Positions 54,620 to 60,970 of a DNA stretch of 64,000 bases are shown here, piece by piece. A program made the translations under genes and the position numbers. The notes under the pieces were generated by a model. That model worked only from the letters and a program-made list of their open reading frames with translations, did not search any database and was not told where the DNA came from. How positions within the stretch are numbered: position 1 is the stretch's first letter; the number at the start of each line of letters is the position of its first letter. The stretch spans positions 77,330-141,329 of the forward strand of contig JBBPIE010000015.1 of the NCBI GenBank assembly GCA_038040485.1. The letters run 5' to 3'. This DNA is from Onstottus_B arcticum. Lineage in GTDB: Bacteria > Acidobacteriota > Blastocatellia > UBA7656.

Positions 54620-56620
54620 ATGAATGGGATAAGACGTTCCCCGGTCATAGCGTGGTTCACGGTGTTTTCGCTTCTGGGCTGCCTGTGCGACAGCACTCTG
54701 CTAAGCGGCAAAGCAGATACACAATCGGATCGCGGCTCACCTCGATTCGCTAGAATTGACGCTGACGATCAATCCGCTGACCTGTCGAGCGAAGACTGGA
54801 CGCAAGGAGACAAGATTTCTCCCGACCTTCGCGCGCAGTTAGAGGATACGGGTGGCAGGAAGGATTTCAGCACGCTTGCCGGCAAAGAAAAAGCGGTGAG
54901 GGCCGTCGTCCAGCTCAAGCAGCAGCCGACCCTCGCGCTCAGTAATCTCTTGTCGAGTGCAGATGTTGTCGAGAAAGGTCGCTACCTGAATCTCAACGCC
55001 AGACTGATCGAGATGCCTTTGAGCATGATTAAGCAACTGGCCAGGTCCAAGGAGGTGTATTACGTCTCCTTAGACCGAGACATTCAAATGCTTGGTCACG
55101 TCGAGAACACGACCGGCGCGGCAGCCATGCGGCAGCAGTCTGGAAATAGCGGTGTCACCGGCGCGAACATAGGCATAGCCGTCCTCGATTCAGGAATCTT
55201 CCGCGATCACAGATCATTTGATAGCCGCATCTCCACAAGCAGAGACTTCACCGGCCTGGGACATCCTACGGATGATGATTACGGGCACGGCACACACGTC
55301 GCCGGACTTGCCGCAGGCGGTACCGATGGCATTTCGTCTTCCTTCAAAGGCATTGCTCCCGGCGCAAAACTTATCAACCTTCAGGTGCTCGACTCACACG
55401 GTAGAGGGAACATCTCGTGGGCGCTGGCCGCCCTTGATTGGGTATTGGCCAATCGCACGGCTTACAACATCCGCGTCGTCAACATGAGCTTCGGCGGGCT
55501 GGCGGTTGACTCCTATGTAAATGACCCTATGTGCCGCGCCGTTCGTCGCCTGGTTGACGCGGGAGTCGTTGTGGTGGCCGCCGCCGGAAACAACGGCAAG
55601 GACAGCAGCGGACAAAAGACATACGGTTGGATACACTCGCCCGGCAACGAGCCTTCGGCAATCACTGTAGGCGCAACGAACTCGTATGGAACGGACGTTC
55701 GCAGCGACGACGCCATAGCCACCTACAGTTCGCGTGGACCTACGCGCAGCTATTCGACGGATGCGCTCGGCGTCAAGCACTACGACAACCTGATCAAGCC
55801 AGATCTTGTCGCGCCCGGCAACAAGCTGTTCGCGGCCCAGGCGGAAAACAACGAACTCATCGAGGCTCACCCGGAATTGGATAACCCGGCCATATATGAC
55901 GACGAGAAGGACATGATGATGTTGAGCGGGACTTCGATGGCGACGCCCATCGTGGCGGGGGCAGCGGCCCTCTTGCTGCAAGCCAATCCGAGCCTCACTC
56001 CTAACCTTGTCAAAGCGATCTTGATGTACACGGCGCAGCCGATAGCCGGCTATAACATGTTCGAGCAAGGCGCGGGGCAACTGAATATAGAAGGCGCGGT
56101 GCGGCTGGCCAAGCTCGTACGAACTAATCTAACGAACTATACCCTGCTCGGCTATCCTTTGCTGACCACAAACACGCCTCCAACGCCTCAGACGACGATT
56201 GCCGGTCAGAGTTTTCCGTGGGGCCAGGGCCTGATCCTAAACTACGGCTATGTTACAGGCACTGAGCTCATCAATAAGTACCAGAAGGTCTACGGCACAG
56301 GCATGCTGCTGAGTGACGGTATGTTGCTGAGCAACGGCATGCTGTTGAGCGATATCACCAAGCTGACGATCGGCATTCTGGTGGGCAATAACGTCCTGAT
56401 CAGCAGTGGCATGCTGTTGAGCGACGGCTACCCCTTCATGGCAAGCGGCATGCTGTTGAGCGACGGGATGCTGTTGAGCGACGGGATGCTGTTGAGCGAC
56501 GGGATGTTGTTGAGTGACGGCTACCTGTTGAGCGACGGAATGCTGCTGAGCGATGTGGTTTCTCAATCCAACGAGGCAATGCTAGGTGGCGATGACGGGC
56601 CTGGTATGCCGCCGGATTGA
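54620..56620 (+). CDS. S8 subtilase with C-terminal GMLLSD hexapeptide repeats
   Basis: An exported serine peptidase of 666 aa. The N-terminus has a signal peptide with a possible lipobox (FSLLGCLCDS). The triad is complete: VLDSG (Asp190), GHGTHVAG (His226) and SGTSMATP (Ser439). An I9-like propeptide region lies between (VVQLKQQPTLALSN). From about residue 560 the tail consists of repeats of G-M-L-L-S-D with variants (GMLLSN, GYLLSD, GILVGNN), at least nine copies (56300-56554), ending in a DDGPGMPPD tail. ATG 54620 has GGAGG at correct spacing. The same hexapeptide frame occurs in three mini-genes at 60025-60588. Confidence 0.92.
   Translation: MNGIRRSPVIAWFTVFSLLGCLCDSTLLSGKADTQSDRGSPRFARIDADDQSADLSSEDWTQGDKISPDLRAQLEDTGGRKDFSTLAGKEKAVRAVVQLKQQPTLALSNLLSSADVVEKGRYLNLNARLIEMPLSMIKQLARSKEVYYVSLDRDIQMLGHVENTTGAAAMRQQSGNSGVTGANIGIAVLDSGIFRDHRSFDSRISTSRDFTGLGHPTDDDYGHGTHVAGLAAGGTDGISSSFKGIAPGAKLINLQVLDSHGRGNISWALAALDWVLANRTAYNIRVVNMSFGGLAVDSYVNDPMCRAVRRLVDAGVVVVAAAGNNGKDSSGQKTYGWIHSPGNEPSAITVGATNSYGTDVRSDDAIATYSSRGPTRSYSTDALGVKHYDNLIKPDLVAPGNKLFAAQAENNELIEAHPELDNPAIYDDEKDMMMLSGTSMATPIVAGAAALLLQANPSLTPNLVKAILMYTAQPIAGYNMFEQGAGQLNIEGAVRLAKLVRTNLTNYTLLGYPLLTTNTPPTPQTTIAGQSFPWGQGLILNYGYVTGTELINKYQKVYGTGMLLSDGMLLSNGMLLSDITKLTIGILVGNNVLISSGMLLSDGYPFMASGMLLSDGMLLSDGMLLSDGMLLSDGYLLSDGMLLSDVVSQSNEAMLGGDDGPGMPPD
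56300..56554 (+). repeat. Tandem 18-bp repeats coding GMLLSD units
   Basis: In-frame 18-base units within the subtilase gene. In the densest block (about 56460-56515) three consecutive copies of GACGGGATGCTGTTGAGC are identical. Copy number could vary between strains through slippage. Confidence 0.9.
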
Positions 56621-56723
56621 TAATTGGCCTCCTGCGCAAATCGCAGAGGCGCGCGTGATTGATGTTTGCGCCTCTGCACCCCCTCAATCGGACCACTGAT
56701 AAACGAAGCCTGGGAGAAATGTG

Positions 56724-57632
56724 ATGTCCTTATCGGCTGACCAACAAAACTTCGCTGCGAGTGCACAGGAATGGGATGGGGCGGTAGAAGAACCGCTGAC
56801 GATCCATCCCCTGGCCGGCGAGCACGAGGCCGAAGCGCTGGCCTTTCTGGCCGCCCGCCCCGTCCACACTGTTTTTATGAGCGGCTGCATACGCGATAAC
56901 GGTGTGGTGAGCGAGTTGAATCGCGGCACCTTCTATGGTTGTCGTAACCTTGAAGGACGGCTCGAAGGGGTCGCCCTGATCGGCCACGCCACTCTTGTCG
57001 AAACGCGCAGCGATGCCGCATTGGCGGCGTTTGCGCGCTTCGCGAGAGGCTGCCCGCTCGCTTATATGATCCTGGGCGAACAGGAAAAGGTGGAGCTGTT
57101 TTGGAATCATTTTGCGCGGGACGAGCATAAACCGCACCGGGTTTGCCGCGAGATATTGTTCGAGCAGAAATTTCCGCTTGAAGGATATGAAAAGGTCCGC
57201 GGTTTGTGCCTGGCCACGGCCGATGATCTTCCGGCGCTGTTGCCCGTTTATGGAGCGATGATTGCGGAAGAGAGCGGCGTCAATCCGTTGGATGTTGATC
57301 CGGATGGTTACCGGGAGCGCTGGCTGCGCCGCATCGAGCAGGACCGCGTGTGGGTGTGGATGGAGGATGGACGATTGATATTCAATGCAGACATCATCTC
57401 TGACACGCCGGAGTGCATATATCTGGAAGGCGTCTACGTCAGTCCCGAAGAACGCGGCAAAGGCTACGGTTTACGCGGTCTCTCGCAACTAGGAGGAATT
57501 CTCCTGGAGCGAACCAGGTCCCTATGCCTCTTCGTCAATGAGCAAAACCATCGGGCGCAGGCTTTTTATCATAGAGCCGGCTACGCGCGCGCCGGTCAGT
57601 ACGACACGATCTTCCTGGGCTGGAAGAGTTAA
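56724..57632 (+). CDS. Two-domain GNAT acetyltransferase
   Basis: A 302-aa acetyltransferase. The C-terminal GNAT domain has YLEGVYVSPEERGKGYGLRG (acetyl-CoA-binding R-G-x-G-x-G/A variant) and NEQNHRAQAFYHRAGYARAG. The N-terminal half (FLAARPVHTVFMSGCIRDNG, LAYMILGEQEKVELFWNHFA) matches the DUF4081 partner domain found in such two-domain GNATs. Substrate unknown. ATG 56724 is preferred over GTG 56721, with GGAG eight bases upstream. Lies between the subtilase and the HD-GYP gene on the same strand. Confidence 0.87.
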   Translation: MSLSADQQNFAASAQEWDGAVEEPLTIHPLAGEHEAEALAFLAARPVHTVFMSGCIRDNGVVSELNRGTFYGCRNLEGRLEGVALIGHATLVETRSDAALAAFARFARGCPLAYMILGEQEKVELFWNHFARDEHKPHRVCREILFEQKFPLEGYEKVRGLCLATADDLPALLPVYGAMIAEESGVNPLDVDPDGYRERWLRRIEQDRVWVWMEDGRLIFNADIISDTPECIYLEGVYVSPEERGKGYGLRGLSQLGGILLERTRSLCLFVNEQNHRAQAFYHRAGYARAGQYDTIFLGWKS

Positions 57633-57654
57633 GAGAAGGCAAAGGGTACGGACG

Positions 57655-59700
57655 ATGGCAAAAGGGGTGACCAACAAGAAAGCTCGTCGGGCATATCAAA
57701 CGGCTGTCACAACTGCGGGTATCGCTCTCTGGGTGATGGCGGGGGCAGGGCTGGTTACAAGATACACCCTCAGGGATCTGTTGACGGTGCTCGCGCTTGC
57801 GCCGTTGACCGTAATGGTTGGGGCATTCCCGCAGCGCTTCCGGTTGCCGTCGGGGTTGCGGTTTACGCAAGAGACGATTACTTTCACGCTCGCCGACGCC
57901 ATAGTGCTGCTTGTCGCCTGCTGGCACGGGCCCGCTCCGGCAATCTTCATAGCCGGCATAGAGGGCTTCACCTCATCGCGCCGCAACGACGGACGGCTTT
58001 CCATGTTCTTTTATTCGTCCGCGATGATGTCGCTCGGCGCTGCGGCGGCTTCGGGCTTATTGACCTTCGTGCTGCATTACGGGTTCGGCGAGACGGACAG
58101 AGGCAGTAGTCATACCTTTCTTGCTGCGGCAGTAGCCCTGTTTCTGGCAGGCCTCGTTCAGTTCGCCGTTAACATGGTTTTGATATCCACGCTGATTGCG
58201 ATTCGCCACGGCAACTCTATCCTTCAGGGCTGGAAAGACTTTCTCTGGGCCGCCCCGATGTTCTTGCCCACAAGCACCGCCGCCAGCCTCATGTACCTCG
58301 CCCTCCAGTTCGATATGTTGATAGTGGCGGTCACGGGCGGGCCCATTTTGCTTACCATCTATCTGGCGCATCGCCAGTATCGCAACGGGATTCAAAAACG
58401 CATCGCCGTGATGGATAAGGCCCACAGAGAAACCATCGAAGCGCTCGCCGTGGCAATCAACGCCAAAGACGAAGTGACGCACGAGCACGTGCTGCGCGTG
58501 CAGATTTACGCCGCGGGTGTCGCGCGCATCCTCGGATGCTTGCCCGCCGAAGTCGAGGCATTGAGGGCAGGCGCGCTGCTTCACGACATAGGCAAGATCG
58601 CTGTGCCAGACTACATACTAAACAAACCGGGCAAGCTGACCGCTGCCGAGTTCGAGAAGATGAAGCTTCATACGCTCGCGGGGGCGCAGATCCTCAGCCG
58701 TGTCGAGTTCCCCTACCCGATCGTCCCTGTCGTGCGGCATCATCACGAGCGCTGGGACGGCAAAGGGTATCCCGATGGCTTGAGCGGCGAAGACATACCT
58801 TTGACCGCTCGAATACTAACGGTCGTCGATTGCTTCGACGCGGTGCGCGAGGACCGCCAGTATCGCAAGGGCATGACGCGGGAGGAAGCTATCGACCTGA
58901 TCCTCCGAGGAAGCGGTACACAATACGATCCGAGCGTGGTCGGTACTTTCATTGCGCACCTGCAGGAGTTCGAAAATGAGATCCGTGCGAATCGCGGCTC
59001 GCCCCTGCCGACGTTCGGGATCGAACCCACCGAACGACTCTCTGAAGCTGCGCGACGCGTCGTTCCGGCGGCTGGGCTTGCGGAGGATGAACATACGGAT
59101 AAAGCCGGCGAGCCGGAGGTGGCCGGCGATGAGTTGGCGGCAATGTGCGATCTGGCACAGGCGGTGATCGGCGCGGGCAGCACGGATCAGGTCGCCGCCG
59201 CGTTCACCGAGAAACTCAACGCGGTCGTGCCTCATTGTATGTGCGCTATAACGCTCGTCGATTCGAAGACCGGTCAGAACGTCGTCGTGAACGCTACGGG
59301 ACAACACTGGATGTTCCTGAAGGGACGCATTATCACGTCAGGCGAAGGCGTAACAGGGTGGGTGCTCGCCAATCGCAAGCCGTTTTGCAACGCTGATCCC
59401 AAGCTCGATTTGCCACCTTCGCTTGCCGGGCACGCCCCCGGCTACCGTACGCTCGCAGCGTTTCCGATCATCAAAGATTCAACGGTGTACGGGGCCGTAT
59501 CGATCTATTCATCCGAGCTGGATGAGTACACGCCCGGCCAACAACGGCTACTGTGTGAAGCAGTAAAACTGATGGCAAGCGCGCTGTCGGCGGTATCAGC
59601 AACGGAGGTGTGGGAAAAACGAATGCCGCCCCGTACCGACGACGACGCCTCCCGGATGGGATTGGCGGACTCGGTCTTGGAATACGAACTCACCCATTGA
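57655..59700 (+). CDS. Membrane HD-GYP protein with GAF domain
   Basis: A 681-aa signalling protein. Residues about 15-245 hold seven or so hydrophobic segments (a MASE-like sensor). The HD-GYP domain follows with LLHDIGKIAVPDYIL, VVRHHHERWDGKGYPDGLSG and GTQYDP, so the metal ligands and the GYP motif are intact and c-di-GMP hydrolysis is likely. The final 180 residues form a GAF domain (LAAFPIIKDSTVYGAVSIYS). Start 57655 (MAKGVTNKKARRAYQ) begins the basic N-terminus; the frame upstream only overlaps the GNAT gene. Three mini-genes follow. Confidence 0.93.
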   Translation: MAKGVTNKKARRAYQTAVTTAGIALWVMAGAGLVTRYTLRDLLTVLALAPLTVMVGAFPQRFRLPSGLRFTQETITFTLADAIVLLVACWHGPAPAIFIAGIEGFTSSRRNDGRLSMFFYSSAMMSLGAAAASGLLTFVLHYGFGETDRGSSHTFLAAAVALFLAGLVQFAVNMVLISTLIAIRHGNSILQGWKDFLWAAPMFLPTSTAASLMYLALQFDMLIVAVTGGPILLTIYLAHRQYRNGIQKRIAVMDKAHRETIEALAVAINAKDEVTHEHVLRVQIYAAGVARILGCLPAEVEALRAGALLHDIGKIAVPDYILNKPGKLTAAEFEKMKLHTLAGAQILSRVEFPYPIVPVVRHHHERWDGKGYPDGLSGEDIPLTARILTVVDCFDAVREDRQYRKGMTREEAIDLILRGSGTQYDPSVVGTFIAHLQEFENEIRANRGSPLPTFGIEPTERLSEAARRVVPAAGLAEDEHTDKAGEPEVAGDELAAMCDLAQAVIGAGSTDQVAAAFTEKLNAVVPHCMCAITLVDSKTGQNVVVNATGQHWMFLKGRIITSGEGVTGWVLANRKPFCNADPKLDLPPSLAGHAPGYRTLAAFPIIKDSTVYGAVSIYSSELDEYTPGQQRLLCEAVKLMASALSAVSATEVWEKRMPPRTDDDASRMGLADSVLEYELTH

Positions 59701-59755
59701 AGCCATCATAGACTGCAAGTACACCTCCGGCCGCCCGTCGCGCACCGATGACGGG

Positions 59756-59777
59756 CACAGACTAAAGTCTGTGCTAC
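59756..59777. repeat. Orphan half-element of the TAGACT repeat family
   Basis: CACAGACTAAAGTCTGTG (starting 59756) is a perfect palindrome around AA, followed by CTAC. It matches the half-sites of the elements bracketing the cupin gene at 11821-12465. No partner arm is seen here. Confidence 0.75.
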
Positions 59778-59898
59778 ATCGTCAGCATTGCCGCCAAGAT
59801 TTCTATCCCGTCCCCCCGCCTTCCCGCGTCGATGCGCAAGCACGCGTCTACTTTCACGATCAGCGCGAAGTCCACACTGACCGCCAAGGCGCGCCAGC

Positions 59899-59927
59899 TT
59901 GACTCGGCTCGAGTGTGGCACTAGCAT
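59899..59927 (+). promoter_or_regulatory. Candidate promoter of the mini-gene cluster
   Basis: TTGACT (59899-59904, 5 of 6) and TAGCAT (59922-59927, 4 of 6) are separated by 17 bases. Transcription would start near 59934, leaving a leader of about 90 bases before the first mini-gene ATG (60025). No other promoter is evident before the second or third copy. Confidence 0.5.
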
Positions 59928-60024
59928 CATCCCACAAGCTCGCTAGACGGGCGGAAGCGCTGAGGCGAATAAAAGCCAAAGCAACCCACTAACAATCAGA
60001 CTGCTAAACGACAAAGGAGATGTC

Positions 60025-60162
60025 ATGACGATCAGAAATCTTTCTTCCAATGGAGTGTTGATTGGCGACGTGAAGCTGGTTCAAGACGGTGTCTTAGTCG
60101 GCGACGGAGTTTTGGTCGGCGACGGCGTGTTGATTGCCGACGGCGTGCTACTCGGCGACTGA
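60025..60162 (+). CDS. Hexapeptide-repeat mini-protein, copy 1
   Basis: A 45-aa protein. Conserved head MTIRNLSSNG, then VLIGDVKLVQ and repeats DGVLVGD-GVLVGD-GVLIAD-GVLLGD. Start is well supported by AAAGGAGA immediately upstream. Each repeat fits the left-handed beta-helix frame [LIV]-[GAED]-x2-[STAV]-x (V-G-D-G-V-L), but so few turns would be a short solenoid, so an extended or oligomeric role is possible. No signal peptide, Cys, Lys-rich or processing site is seen. It is below usual gene-length cut-offs and so is easily missed. Function unknown. Confidence 0.78.
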   Translation: MTIRNLSSNGVLIGDVKLVQDGVLVGDGVLVGDGVLIADGVLLGD

Positions 60163-60240
60163 GGCTGTTCGAGGGCTGAGGCGAATAAAAGCCGAAGCAA
60201 CCCACTAACAATCAGACTGCTAAACCACAAAGGAGATGCC

Positions 60241-60378
60241 ATGACTATCAGAAATCTTTTTACCAATGGAGTGTTGATTGGCGACGTGAAGCTTGTTCAA
60301 GACGGTGTCTTAGTCGGCGACGGTGTTTTGGTCGGCGACGGTGTGCTGATTGCCGACGGCGTGCTAATCGCGGACTGA
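60241..60378 (+). CDS. Hexapeptide-repeat mini-protein, copy 2
   Basis: A 45-aa protein nearly identical to copy 1 (head MTIRNLFTNG; last repeats GVLIAD-GVLIAD). It sits in the second 216-bp tandem unit with the same AAAGGAGA ribosome-binding site. Differences from copy 1 are few and mostly in codon third positions or conservative, consistent with selection on the protein sequence after duplication. Confidence 0.78.
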   Translation: MTIRNLFTNGVLIGDVKLVQDGVLVGDGVLVGDGVLIADGVLIAD

Positions 60379-60468
60379 GACTTGTTCGAAGGCGGAATTC
60401 CGTTGAAGGAACGCTGCTCGGCTATTAACGAATAAGAAGCAACTTGCTTGATAATAAAAGGAGAAGCC

Positions 60469-60588
60469 ATGACGATCAGAAATCTTTTTTCCAATGGAGT
60501 GTTGATCGGCGACGTGAAGCTTGTTCAAGACGGTGTCTTAGTCGGCGACGGTGTTTTGGTTGGCGACGGTGTGCTGATCGGCGACTAA
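60469..60588 (+). CDS. Hexapeptide-repeat mini-protein, copy 3
   Basis: A 39-aa version: head MTIRNLFSNG, linker VLIGDVKLVQ, then three repeats ending GVLIGD, one repeat fewer than copies 1 and 2. AAAAGGAGA (60457-60465) lies just upstream. Its leader differs from copies 1 and 2, so it derives from an older duplication. Loss or gain of whole 18-base repeat units, keeping the frame, argues that the hexapeptide is the functional unit. Confidence 0.77.
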   Translation: MTIRNLFSNGVLIGDVKLVQDGVLVGDGVLVGDGVLIGD

Positions 60589-60970
60589 ATCTGTTCGAGA
60601 ACGGATTGCTGCTGAAGAAACGCAGCCCGCCTCGTAACGAATAAGCGGCTACAACAGGCGAAGGCGCTTCTGTTGGCGTGAAGGCTCATAGGAGCAGGTT
60701 TGTCGGAATCAGCGAGCTTGACCGAAAAAAGAACCGCATGCTTTGCGGAGTCTTCGTAGACTCTTATTTTCGCTGAGACCGAATAGCTAGTGAATCCCTT
60801 GAATTCCGAGACCCCACCGAACCGGATACCTCTGATAGTGACGACTGCCAAAGCCCAGTCTTTCCCATCGAAATTGATGTGACTCGTCCCCGGATGTTAG
60901 TATCTAGGGTTCGCACAAGAGCGTGATAGCTCTCATGCGACTCATAGAACGAATACCGAGCAAGGTGCTA
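60589..60970. other. 382-bp gap with relic leader and possible gene fragment
   Basis: From about 60602 the sequence resembles the leader of mini-gene copy 3 but has no following mini-gene. On the minus strand, 60585-60851 has a protein-like stretch (TIRGIRFGGVSEFKGFTSYS) with no ATG or GTG start, only TTG, and may be a decayed gene. The rightward uvrA start at 60971 follows without a clear ribosome-binding site. Confidence 0.4.

Larger units (their letters stand above)
59701..60024. other. 324-bp gap before the mini-genes
   Basis: Contains a lone 18-base palindrome of the TAGACT repeat family (59756-59777), a promoter candidate (59899-59927) and the start of the 216-bp tandem unit (from 59959). 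No gene is supported. Confidence 0.6.
59959..60390 (+). repeat. Tandem 216-bp duplication carrying two mini-genes
   Basis: The unit starting GCTGAGGCGAATAAAAGCC at 59959 recurs at 60175, exactly 216 bases later, and each copy holds its own leader, ribosome-binding site and mini-gene (ATGs 60025 and 60241). Leaders differ at only a few bases. The third mini-gene (ATG 60469) has a different leader; part of that leader recurs at about 60602-60650 without a gene, a probable relic of a fourth unit. Confidence 0.85.

Noticed and set aside
55394..56080. 228-aa minus-strand frame inside the subtilase gene
   Set aside because: Fully within a gene with an intact catalytic triad; composition (Arg/His/Val-rich) is that of a shadow frame.
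56430..56560. CRISPR-like array
   Set aside because: The 18-base units are directly abutting, in frame and without spacers; they are coding repeats.
60081..60494. Minus-strand frames rich in Thr-Pro-Ser-Lys repeats opposite the mini-genes
   Set aside because: They are the mirror of the 18-base repeats, lack ribosome-binding sites and conserved heads, whereas the plus-strand genes have both.
60025..60588. RiPP precursor peptides processed by the nearby subtilase
   Set aside because: The repeats contain no Cys, Ser, Thr or Lys to modify, there is no leader cleavage motif, and no modifying enzyme gene is adjacent; the B12-radical SAM gene is about 20 kb away.
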